NCBI GenBank assembly: GCA_025363655.1
Contig: JANYDK010000145.1
Location: 124,001 to 188,000 of the forward strand
Direction of reading: 5' to 3'
Length of the DNA stretch: 64,000 nt
Origin: Deltaproteobacteria bacterium
GTDB lineage: Bacteria; Myxococcota_A; Polyangia; Polyangiales; JADJMO01
The notes below the pieces were generated by a model that was not told the origin of the DNA, did no database searches, and worked only from the letters and a program-made list of their open reading frames with translations. Made by a program: the position numbers and the translations under genes. This document shows, piece by piece, positions 18,053 to 26,116 of the stretch (its first letter is position 1; every line of letters starts with the position of its first letter).

Positions 18053-18949
18053 ATGGAGCCGGAGCGCGTCACCCTCCACGGGCACGAGATCGCCTACCGC
18101 ACCATGGGGAGCGGTCCGGTGCTCATGCTCCTCCACGGCATGGCCGGCAGCTCGGCGACCTGGCGCTACGTGATGCCAGAGCTGGCCCGCGACTTCACCG
18201 TCGTCGCCCCCGACCTCCTCGGCCACGGCGACTCGGCGAAACCTCGCAGCGACTACTCCCTCGGCGCGCTCGCGTCCGGCGTCCGCGACTTGATGATCGC
18301 CCTCGGCCACGACCACGCCACCTTCATCGGTCAGTCGTACGGCGGCGGCGTGGCGATGCAGTTCGCCTATCAATACCCCGAGCGGTGCGATCGCTTGGTG
18401 CTCGTCGGCAGCGGCGGCCTCGGCAGCGAGGTCACCTCCATCCTCAAAGCGCTCACGCTCCCCGGCGGCGGCTTCGTCCTTCCGCTCGGAGCGACCCGCG
18501 GCCTCCGCGATTTCGTCGCCAAGGTCGGCGGCTGGTTCGCGAAGGTCGGCGCCGCGCCGAGCGCATCTGCCCTCGAGATGTTCCGCTCCTACTCGGCGCT
18601 GACGGATCCCGAGACGCGAGAGGCATTCATGCTCACCCTCCGCGCGGTCGTCGATCATCGCGGCCAATGCGTGAGCGCGCGCGAGCGCCTTTATTTGACG
18701 CGCGAGCTGCCGACGCAAATCATCTGGGGCGACGCCGATCCGATCATTCCGGTGCAGCACGGCCACGACGCGCACGCGGCCATGCCCGGCAGCCGTTTGG
18801 CCATTTTTCCGGGCGTCGGGCACTTTCCGCACTGCGAGGCGCCGCGTCGCTTCGTCGAGGTGGTGCGCGCGTTCATCACGGACACGCCGTCCGCCAAGCC
18901 CATCTCCGCCCAGCGATGGCGCGAGCTGCTCACCGGTATCGAAGTCTAG
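18053..18949 (+). CDS. Alpha/beta-fold hydrolase
   Basis: The 298-residue hydrolase has LLHGMAGSSATW (oxyanion hole), the nucleophile elbow GQSYGGG, an acid in WGDADPIIP and a catalytic His in GVGHFPHCEAP. The family includes esterases, lipases and C-C bond hydrolases. It lies 38 bp after box C and 42 bp before a wax ester synthase gene in the same direction. The pairing suggests turnover of a lipid or steryl ester, but the substrate is not evident. An in-frame-shifted ATG at 18043 opens a shadow frame and is not used. Confidence 0.82.
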   Translation: MEPERVTLHGHEIAYRTMGSGPVLMLLHGMAGSSATWRYVMPELARDFTVVAPDLLGHGDSAKPRSDYSLGALASGVRDLMIALGHDHATFIGQSYGGGVAMQFAYQYPERCDRLVLVGSGGLGSEVTSILKALTLPGGGFVLPLGATRGLRDFVAKVGGWFAKVGAAPSASALEMFRSYSALTDPETREAFMLTLRAVVDHRGQCVSARERLYLTRELPTQIIWGDADPIIPVQHGHDAHAAMPGSRLAIFPGVGHFPHCEAPRRFVEVVRAFITDTPSAKPISAQRWRELLTGIEV

Positions 18950-18991
18950 TCCAAGCGCGAGACACGAGTCAGACGAGGGGAACACCAGACC

Positions 18992-20434
18992 ATGGAGCGA
19001 CTGTCCGGACTCGATGCCAGCTTTCTCTATTTCGAGACGTCGCAGATGCACATGCACGTCTCCATCGTCGCCCTCCTCGATCCGAAGGACGCGCCGGGCG
19101 GCTTCTCCTTCGAGAAGGTGCAATCGCTGATCGCGAGTCGCATCCACCTCTTGCCGCCCTTTCGTCGTCGCCCGGTATCGGTGCCGTTCGATCTTCACCA
19201 CCCGATGTGGGTCGAAGATCCCGACTTCGACATCATCCACCACGTGCACCGGACGACCTGCCCGGCGCCGGGCGGACCGAAAGAGCTCGCCGCCATCTGC
19301 GGACGCATCACCAGCACGCCCCTCGCGCGTTCGCGGCCGCTCTGGGAGGTCTGGTACATCGACGGCCTCGAGCACGATCGCGTCGCCTGCCTGACGAAAG
19401 TGCACCACTGCGCCGTCGATGGTGCGTCGGGTGCCGAGCTGATGGTGCACCTCTTCAGCACCGAGCCCGATCAAGTCGAAGTCGCGCCGCCGGTGTCGCC
19501 GCCATCCGAGAAAATCCCCACCGACATCGAGCTCGTGCGTGACGCGCTGATCACCCGGGTGAAGCAGCCCCTCGGCATCGTCAAGCTCTTGAACCGGACC
19601 GTCGGCAGCGTCGCGCACATCGTTCGTCGTCGTCGCGATCCCGAGAGCCCGAGCGGCGCCACTCCTCTCACCGCGCCGCGTACGCGCTTCAACGGCGCCA
19701 TCACCGCGCATCGCAGCATCGCCTTCAAGCGGCTGTCCCTCTCCGAGGTGAAGGTCGTGCGCAAGTTGCTCGGAGCCACCGTCAACGACGTGGTCCTCGC
19801 CATCTGCAGCGGCGCGCTTCGTCGATATTTGAGTGATCGCGGCGAGCTGCCGCGTCAGCCGCTGATCGCGACCTGCCCTATTTCCGTGCGTGGCGGTGAA
19901 GCGGCCGCCCCCTCGAATTCAGTCAATCGACTCTCGGCGATGTTCACTTCGTTGGCGACGCATCTGGACGATCCGATCGAGCGATTGCGCGCGATCCAGA
20001 GCGTGACGCGGGGAGCGAAAGAGGAGCACAACGCGATTGGCGCCGACATGTTGCAGCGGTGGGCCGAGTTCGCCGCGCCGACCACCTTCGCGCTCGCTGC
20101 GCGCTTCTACACGCGGCTCAAGCTCGCCGATCGTCACCGGCCCATCCACAACTTGGTCATCTCCAACGTGCCAGGGCCGCCCTTCGCGCTCTACCTCGCG
20201 GGGGCCAAGCTCATCGCTGGATATCCGCTCGGTCCGGTGTTCGAAGGCGCGGGCCTCAACGTCACGGTCATGAGCTACATCGACTCCATCGACTTCGGCT
20301 TCAACGCCGCCACCAACTCAGTTCCTGATTTGTGGGCGCTCGCGGACTATGTGCCTATCGCGTTCGAAGAGCTCCGGCAGGCGGCGCAGAAGGCAGCGGC
20401 GTTGCCGGCCGCGGTGACGAATCCTGCATCCTGA
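18992..20434 (+). CDS. Wax ester synthase/diacylglycerol acyltransferase (WS/DGAT)
   Basis: The 480-residue protein begins with RLSGLDASFLYFET and has the active-site motif HHCAVDG (His138-His139 to Asp143-Gly144) and the C-terminal NLVISNVPGPPFALYLAGA, all standard for bacterial WS/DGAT. These enzymes join acyl-CoA to alcohols or diacylglycerol to form storage lipids. It is co-directional with the hydrolase after box C. A storage role for acyl-CoA released during sterol growth, or esterification of a steroid alcohol, is possible but inferred. Confidence 0.9.
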   Translation: MERLSGLDASFLYFETSQMHMHVSIVALLDPKDAPGGFSFEKVQSLIASRIHLLPPFRRRPVSVPFDLHHPMWVEDPDFDIIHHVHRTTCPAPGGPKELAAICGRITSTPLARSRPLWEVWYIDGLEHDRVACLTKVHHCAVDGASGAELMVHLFSTEPDQVEVAPPVSPPSEKIPTDIELVRDALITRVKQPLGIVKLLNRTVGSVAHIVRRRRDPESPSGATPLTAPRTRFNGAITAHRSIAFKRLSLSEVKVVRKLLGATVNDVVLAICSGALRRYLSDRGELPRQPLIATCPISVRGGEAAAPSNSVNRLSAMFTSLATHLDDPIERLRAIQSVTRGAKEEHNAIGADMLQRWAEFAAPTTFALAARFYTRLKLADRHRPIHNLVISNVPGPPFALYLAGAKLIAGYPLGPVFEGAGLNVTVMSYIDSIDFGFNAATNSVPDLWALADYVPIAFEELRQAAQKAAALPAAVTNPAS

Positions 20435-20469
20435 ATCCGCGCGGGGGTGCGACACCGACCTCCGTTCGA

Positions 20470-20495
20470 GTTGCATGCGACATGTTGCATGCAAC
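20470..20495. promoter_or_regulatory. Tandem GTTGCATGCRAC palindromes
   Basis: GTTGCATGCGAC (20470-20481) and the perfect 12-bp palindrome GTTGCATGCAAC (20484-20495) are spaced 14 bp centre to centre. A direct repeat of GGAGCATCC follows at about 20512-20529. The 20435-20599 gap is the longest in the window and precedes the two-gene module at 20600. The layout looks like a double operator unrelated to the KstR-like boxes. Confidence 0.45.
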
Positions 20496-20543
20496 CGGTC
20501 TGGAGCATCCGGAGCATCCGGATCTCGGTAAATTTCGACCTGG

Positions 20544-20642
20544 CGCGTCCTTGCGCCAGGGCATGTCCGTTGCTCCATGCGCTTCTGCGGAGGTCGCGCA
20601 TGAACTCGAACCGTTGGACGTTGCAGGTGCAGGGCGAGGCGA
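20544..20642 (+). repeat. Direct repeat, copy 1 (leader plus N-terminal tag)
   Basis: About 99 bp aligned to copy 2 at 24679-24773. Shared blocks are CGCGTCC-TGCGCCAGG-CATG-CCGTTGC, then CGGAGGTCGCGCATG, then TGGACGTTGCAGGTGCAGGG, with a 6-7 bp length difference between them. It covers the ribosome-binding site, the ATG at 20600 and the first 14 codons (RWTLQVQGEA) of the downstream gene. Confidence 0.85.
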
Positions 20643-21586
20643 TCGAGGTGATGCGCGCCGACGGGCTGACGGCAGCCTTTGGCGGTCGAAGGGTGCCTGC
20701 GCCCGAGGCCGCGTGGCTCGTCGAGACGCTCGGCTTCGGTGGTCCCAACGACGCGCGCCTCCGCGCCGATCTGCAGCGCTTGGTCGAGCTCGTGCGCGGC
20801 GGGCCGTCTGCTCGACCGATGCGCCTCCAGGATCTCTCGTCGACCGTCGCAGAGGCGGTGCGCCGCGAGCAGCTCGTCGTCCTTCGCACGTTCGGGGTCA
20901 CCGCGGTCGAGCAGCACGTGAAGGTCGAGCCGCTCGGGTGGGACGAGACGCCGGAGGTGCTCGAGGACGTCTTCGTGCTCGCCGCCGAGGTGAAGCTGAT
21001 CGGCGACACGCTCCTGAAGAACCACCCGGTGCGCATCTTCGATCCCGACACCGGCGAGGTCGTCGTCGAGTGGACCGAGACCAACGACAAGGGCGTGGTC
21101 CGCGCGCGGGTGCCGAAACAGAAGGACTATCGGATCGAGATCATGGACTTCGACGGGGAGCAGGCACAGCCACCGCTCGCGCCGAACGAGGAGCAGCCGA
21201 TTCTCTTGTGTCGCTTCGTCGACGAGCTCGGTCAGCCGGTCGCCGAGCTCGACGTCGCGTCCACTGGCGAGGATGGCGTCGAGAAGAGCCTTCGCACGGA
21301 CGCCGAAGGCCGCATCGCGGTCCCGGCGTCGACGCTCGGTCCTCTGCTCCTGAAGATCAGCAGCGAGGGCGGCGACCAGACCTTCGACGCGCATACGCAG
21401 CTCCTTCGTGATCTCGACGACGAGGGCGCTGAGTATCGCTTCGTCGTCGCCCATCGCCACGCGGACGAACCTCGCGCCGATACGCCCACGCTGCGCCTCA
21501 CCCGCATCGACGACGATGGCTTCAGCGGCTTCGACGAGGGATGGGTGCCTCTCGATCTGGCTAGCGCCGTCGACGAGGTGGCCTGA
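20600..21586 (+). CDS. Hypothetical protein with repeated carboxypeptidase-regulatory-like beta domains
   Basis: The 328-residue protein starts at ATG 20600, preceded by CGGAGG. It opens with MNSNRWTLQVQGEA, the tag shared with the enzyme at 24731. An alpha-helical region (to about 110) follows, then two beta modules resembling carboxypeptidase-regulatory/SpaA-like folds (NHPVRIFDPDTGEVVVEWTE and DELGQPVAELDVASTGEDG). No signal peptide is seen. Its stop is 2 bp before the 1020-residue peptidoglycan-binding protein, so they are probably made together, this one perhaps as a chaperone, adaptor or structural partner. I do not recognise a named family. Confidence 0.75.
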   Translation: MNSNRWTLQVQGEAIEVMRADGLTAAFGGRRVPAPEAAWLVETLGFGGPNDARLRADLQRLVELVRGGPSARPMRLQDLSSTVAEAVRREQLVVLRTFGVTAVEQHVKVEPLGWDETPEVLEDVFVLAAEVKLIGDTLLKNHPVRIFDPDTGEVVVEWTETNDKGVVRARVPKQKDYRIEIMDFDGEQAQPPLAPNEEQPILLCRFVDELGQPVAELDVASTGEDGVEKSLRTDAEGRIAVPASTLGPLLLKISSEGGDQTFDAHTQLLRDLDDEGAEYRFVVAHRHADEPRADTPTLRLTRIDDDGFSGFDEGWVPLDLASAVDEVA

Positions 21587-21588
21587 CG

Positions 21589-24500
21589 ATGGCGTACCAG
21601 AAGACCACGATCAGCGGAGCCGAGCGCCTCATCGAAGTGATCGAGGAGCTCCGCAAGCGCAACGCCGATGGCTATTTGCAGGGGTACGGCGGCATCGTCG
21701 CCAACATCAAGAATCACGGGCAGCTGAGAGTCCCACCGGCCACCACCGCCACCACCTGCTCGCCGTTCACCGCGTCGGCGATCGGCGTCGCGCTCGATCC
21801 GACCTTCCCGCGCGACGACGATCTCGTCGACAAGGGAAACAAACCCTTCGACCCCAAGTTCGATGGAGGAAAGCAGCTCACGTACAACGTCTTCCACACC
21901 GCGATGCAGAAGAACAACAACGCGGTGCAGACGATCATCGACTACAACCTCGGGGAAGAGGTCGAGCTGAAGAAGCTGCGTCGTGGCGATCTCCTCGACA
22001 TCGGTTGGTTCGACACGATGGGCCACGCGGTCTTCGTGTGGGACGTGCACCTCGATGGCGACGGCAACGTCGACGCCATCCAGATCATCGGCTCCAACGG
22101 ACCCGCACCCGGCATCAGCATCTACGGCTGCATCAAGCCGTGGATCACCGGCACCAACTCGAGCGTCACGCACGAGGAGAAGGACTGGAAGGAAGGCGAC
22201 GTGCTCGAGGAAGGGTGGACCAAGGTGCTGGTGCCGGAGCCGAAGCCGAAGCCCCCGCCCAAGGGGGCCAAGCCAGCGGACGCGAAAGCTCCTGTCCCCC
22301 CTGCCGATGCGAAGCCTGCCGAGAAGCCCAAGCCCAAATACAAGGTCAAGCGCACCATCGTCCATCGGGGCGATTTGGTGCCGAAGTCGCCGATCTTCGT
22401 CGATGGTGACGACATCGTGAAGCAGGGCTTCTGGCTCGGGATGCCGGTCGACAGCCCGGACCCGAAGCATCCGAAGGCCAACGACAAGGAGATCGATCGC
22501 AGCACGTTCCGCGTGAAGCCGTCGAACGTCTTCCCGTCGACGCCGAAAAACGGCTTCTCGATCCAATCGATTCGCGGCGGGCGCCTCTTCTACGAGGGCG
22601 AGAAGGAACCGCCGAAGCCGTTCTGCATGAAGGATGGCCCGGCGGCACCGGCGAAGCCCGCGGGGCACACCACCGCAAAGGCGCAAGTGGTGAAGGGCGA
22701 AGAGGTGAAGACCAATCCGCGCGCGCCCGACAAGGTGCCGCCGAAGCCCGTGAAGCAGGAGAAAAACGCCGTCCTCGAGCTCCAGCACTACGTCGAAAAA
22801 GCGCTACGCATCTTCTTTCAAACGAAGTGGATCAAGAACGATCCAGGGAGCTCCGACGACATCAACGACGGCAAGACGCAAGCGGCGCTCAAAGAGCTGC
22901 AAGGCAAGTTCGACATCGGCGTCGATGGCATCGTCGGCAAGGACACGCGCGACGTCGTCTTCGCGCAGCTTCCGCCGTGCCAAATGCAGCTGAGCTCGCA
23001 GGTGATGCTCGGACAGCTCTTCGCCGCCAAGGTGATCACGAACGATCCAGGTCCGCCGGACGGCCTCAACAACGACAAGACCCGCGCCGCGATCGAGGAA
23101 TTCCAGGGCGCGCAAGGGCTGAAGAAGACCGGCGTGCCCGACCAAGCGACGCAGGCGAAGATCGTGGAGGCGCTGAAGGCGACCGCCGCGAGCGCCGATC
23201 AACACGGACCGGCGCCCGAGGTGAAGCACCTCTACTGGGTCGGCAACACCGTCGCGCCCGGTGGCACCGCCAAGCTGAGGCTCCACTCGCGTGACATGCG
23301 GCGCGGGCAGACCTGCGCGATTCACCTGAGCGACGAGGCGACGAAGAAAGAGAGCGAGTCGACGGCCACCTTCGTCATCGACAAGGACGAGGTCGAGACC
23401 AGCGTACCCATTCCCAAGGACTTCACCGGCGGCGCACGCGTCCGCGCGCGTGTCGTGGTGAAGCTGACGAACGGCGCGGCCCACGAAGCCGACGGTCCCA
23501 GCGGACCGATCGACGACGACGGCAACCCCACCGACGCGCCGGCTGACGCACCCGACGGTGATGCGTCGAGCGACGACGACGCCGAGCTGGAAGCCACGAC
23601 CCAGGCGCCGCTCGCCGTGGTGAGCCCGAAGGGCAACGAGACAGTCGACTGGCAGCAATACATCGGCAAGGACTCGGTGCCCGACGAGATCATCGCGGCG
23701 ATCACGAAGAACCGCGCGCAGTATCGGCTCTTCGATCTCCCGCTGAAGAAGAACGGCTACGAAGGGCCACAAAACTACGACTACGTCCCCGGCGCCGCCC
23801 ACGCGAAGTGGGCCAACGAGTGGATCGACAAGAAGATCGCCGCCACCACGGGAGGTTCGCGCGCCGACTCGCACGTGGCGACGACCTTCAAGGGGCTCTA
23901 CACCAAGGAGGGCCTGCCGGCGGCGATGCAGACCTACGACAACCAGGTCGTCACCTGGGGCGTCGGGCAGGGCGCGAAGGGCAACGGCAAGGAGACGATC
24001 GCGCTCCTGAAGAAGGACGCGGAGATGAAGGCGATCCTCGACGGGTTCGGCTTCGAGTACGACAAGAAGCATTGGACGATGCACGTCGTCGACACCAAGC
24101 AGAAGAAGGTGATCTCGTCGACGCCGGGCGACCCGAAAAAGATCGACACCTGGGGCAACGACGACCGGCACATCCCGCCGCTCGAAGCGTGGCGCCGGCA
24201 GATGGATCTCTTGACCGCGTTCATCGGCATCGCCGAGGACGCTGCCACGCGTGACCGCTGCGCCGAAGCGCAATACGCGATCTACAAGCACACCTCGACG
24301 CGCTGGTCAGGTCAGGACAAGGTCTTCTCGTACTCGCTCTACCTGATGATCGCGCACCTCTTCGCCTGGCTACCGGCGGCGGGCGACCTGGCGATTTACG
24401 TCGAGAACGAGTGGAAGGCGATCGGGGGCGACACGCCGTCGAACGCGAACGACGCCAAGATGGCGCCGAGAATTCTGCGAGCGTTCATCACCGCTGGTCG

Positions 24501-24651
24501 GAAGTTGGGTCGGAAGACGGGGAAGATAACGCCAGAAAAGGTGCTCTCGATCGCGCGTGATCACGTCTGGCGCGACTACCGCGCGGACTCGCTCGAGTAC
24601 GACAAGTACGATCCGGGCACGATCGACGTCTCCGATTTGGCGAACGTCTGA
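21589..24651 (+). CDS. Large multidomain peptidoglycan-binding, probably peptidoglycan-hydrolysing protein
   Basis: The 1020-residue protein has no signal peptide. Residues 1-215 resemble a CHAP/NlpC-like cysteine peptidase (Cys in TTATTCSPFTASA; His in WFDTMGHAVFVWDV). A Pro/Lys linker covers 215-245. Two PG_binding_1-like modules (about 395-460 and 470-530) share the pattern NDPG-DxxNDxKTxAAxxExQG. An Ig-like beta domain (about 545-640) and an acidic linker follow. A C-terminal helical region (about 690-1020; QTYDNQVVTWGVGQGAKGNG) looks like a lysozyme-type fold. It may be a wall-degrading effector delivered by a contractile or type VI-like system, or a predation factor; both are inference. 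No secretion-system gene is in the window. Confidence 0.78.
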   Translation: MAYQKTTISGAERLIEVIEELRKRNADGYLQGYGGIVANIKNHGQLRVPPATTATTCSPFTASAIGVALDPTFPRDDDLVDKGNKPFDPKFDGGKQLTYNVFHTAMQKNNNAVQTIIDYNLGEEVELKKLRRGDLLDIGWFDTMGHAVFVWDVHLDGDGNVDAIQIIGSNGPAPGISIYGCIKPWITGTNSSVTHEEKDWKEGDVLEEGWTKVLVPEPKPKPPPKGAKPADAKAPVPPADAKPAEKPKPKYKVKRTIVHRGDLVPKSPIFVDGDDIVKQGFWLGMPVDSPDPKHPKANDKEIDRSTFRVKPSNVFPSTPKNGFSIQSIRGGRLFYEGEKEPPKPFCMKDGPAAPAKPAGHTTAKAQVVKGEEVKTNPRAPDKVPPKPVKQEKNAVLELQHYVEKALRIFFQTKWIKNDPGSSDDINDGKTQAALKELQGKFDIGVDGIVGKDTRDVVFAQLPPCQMQLSSQVMLGQLFAAKVITNDPGPPDGLNNDKTRAAIEEFQGAQGLKKTGVPDQATQAKIVEALKATAASADQHGPAPEVKHLYWVGNTVAPGGTAKLRLHSRDMRRGQTCAIHLSDEATKKESESTATFVIDKDEVETSVPIPKDFTGGARVRARVVVKLTNGAAHEADGPSGPIDDDGNPTDAPADAPDGDASSDDDAELEATTQAPLAVVSPKGNETVDWQQYIGKDSVPDEIIAAITKNRAQYRLFDLPLKKNGYEGPQNYDYVPGAAHAKWANEWIDKKIAATTGGSRADSHVATTFKGLYTKEGLPAAMQTYDNQVVTWGVGQGAKGNGKETIALLKKDAEMKAILDGFGFEYDKKHWTMHVVDTKQKKVISSTPGDPKKIDTWGNDDRHIPPLEAWRRQMDLLTAFIGIAEDAATRDRCAEAQYAIYKHTSTRWSGQDKVFSYSLYLMIAHLFAWLPAAGDLAIYVENEWKAIGGDTPSNANDAKMAPRILRAFITAGRKLGRKTGKITPEKVLSIARDHVWRDYRADSLEYDKYDPGTIDVSDLANV

Positions 24652-24678
24652 CTGCTCGAGCTCGGCTCGTCCGTTGGA

Positions 24679-24773
24679 CGCGTCCATGCGCCAGGCCATG
24701 CCCGTTGCAATGAACTCCCGGAGGTCGCGCATGCAGTCGAAGCGCTGGACGTTGCAGGTGCAGGGCGAGGCGA
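24679..24773 (+). repeat. Direct repeat, copy 2 (leader plus N-terminal tag)
   Basis: Counterpart of 20544-20642. It spans the ribosome-binding site CGGAGG, the ATG at 24731 and codons for MQSKRWTLQVQGEA of the MNIO-family gene. Homology stops abruptly at codon 15, where the DUF692 domain proper (GIGFRPEL) begins. Confidence 0.85.
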
Positions 24774-26116
24774 CGGGCATCGGATTTCGCCCCGAGCTGG
24801 CTGCCGATCTGCTTCATGACACCGCCTGTGTCGACCTCGTCGAGGTGGTCGCCGAACGCCTCTTCTCTCGTCGCGACGCGATGCGCGAGGCGCTGGCGTT
24901 GCGGGAAATCTGGCCGATCGCCGTGCACGGCGTGAAGCTGTCGCTCGCGTCGGCGACGGGCATCGACGACGATCGTGCGGCGCGCCTCGGTCGACTCGCG
25001 CGCGAGCTGCGCGCTCCCTTCGTGACGGAGCACGTCGCGCTGACGGAGGTGGGCGGTCGCGAGCTCGGACATCTCACGGCGGTGCCGTTTCACCGGCAGG
25101 CCGTGGCGACGGTGGGGCGCAACGTGGCCCGCGCACGTCGCTTTCTACCGGACGTGCCATTCCTGCTCGAGAACGTCGCCTGGACGCTGCGTTGGCCATC
25201 GGACGAGATGACCGAAGGTCAGTTTCACACCGAGATCGTTCGTGCCACGGGCTGCCCTCTCTTGCTCGACGTCGCCAACGTCTACGCGAATGCGCGCAAC
25301 TCCGGCGTCGATCCGCGCGTCCTTCTCGAGAGCTATCCACTCGATGCGGTCGCGATGATCCACGTGGCGGGCGGACGCCTCGACGACGGATTTTGGTTCG
25401 ATACCCATGCACACGACCTCTCCGCCGAGGTCCTGGAGCTCCTCGCCATCGCCATCGCCCACTGCGGCGCAGTTCCCGTCGTCCTCGAGCGCGACGATGA
25501 CTTTCCCGAGTTTGCGCAGACGCGCCGCGAGCTCGAAACCCTTCGCTCGATGGCCCGAAAGGGTCTTCCCAAGACGCCAATGGTCACAGACATGGACACG
25601 GACGCCCAAGCACCGCCGTCGATTCGCACCGACGAGACTTCGCCCGGCTCGGAGTTCGCGGAGCAGCAGGCGATGGCCGAAGCGCTTCTGGGAGACGAGG
25701 TCGGGTCGTTCGAGGCACGGGCGATTCGACGGACGCGTGCGGTGCTCCGTAAGAAGCGCTTGGAGGATGCGCGCGCGTTCTTGCCTCGTCTGTTCGGCGC
25801 GTGTGGCGATCGCGTCGAGCAGCTTGCCCGCACCATGCTCGGCGAGGCTCCGAGGCCCGGTCGTCACGTCGCGCCGTCCGATGCGCTGCGGATCGCCGAT
25901 GCTTTGACCGACGAGCCCGGCCTCGGCGACGACGCCCGCTGGGACCGACTCCTCCTGCGTGCTCGATTCCGAGGTCCCGACGCGCGTGGCGAGCTTCGTT
26001 CGCGCGCTGCGCCTTATGTCGCGCGCGAACGCATCGGGGCGCGGACGCTCTGGGTGTGGAAGGGACCGGGGACTGCCGCGAAAGTACACACCTGGTGGGG
26101 AGGCTCGGCGACATGA
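24731..26116 (+). CDS. DUF692/MNIO-family multinuclear iron oxidase fused to a C-terminal partner domain
   Basis: The 461-residue protein starts at ATG 24731. After the borrowed tag, the TIM-barrel DUF692 domain (about 15-280) begins GIGFRPELAADLL and carries the expected metal ligands: His66, Glu100-His101, Glu147, Asp180, His211, Asp224/His226 and Glu253. Family members (MbnB, TglH, BufB) are multinuclear iron enzymes that modify cysteines or backbone in ribosomal peptides. Residues 300-461 form a separate helical domain (RTRAVLRKKRLEDARAFLPR; HTWWGG end) that may act as the substrate-recognition partner usually encoded separately. ATGA overlap couples it to the TIGR04222-like gene, its likely substrate. 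Confidence 0.88.
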   Translation: MQSKRWTLQVQGEATGIGFRPELAADLLHDTACVDLVEVVAERLFSRRDAMREALALREIWPIAVHGVKLSLASATGIDDDRAARLGRLARELRAPFVTEHVALTEVGGRELGHLTAVPFHRQAVATVGRNVARARRFLPDVPFLLENVAWTLRWPSDEMTEGQFHTEIVRATGCPLLLDVANVYANARNSGVDPRVLLESYPLDAVAMIHVAGGRLDDGFWFDTHAHDLSAEVLELLAIAIAHCGAVPVVLERDDDFPEFAQTRRELETLRSMARKGLPKTPMVTDMDTDAQAPPSIRTDETSPGSEFAEQQAMAEALLGDEVGSFEARAIRRTRAVLRKKRLEDARAFLPRLFGACGDRVEQLARTMLGEAPRPGRHVAPSDALRIADALTDEPGLGDDARWDRLLLRARFRGPDARGELRSRAAPYVARERIGARTLWVWKGPGTAAKVHTWWGGSAT

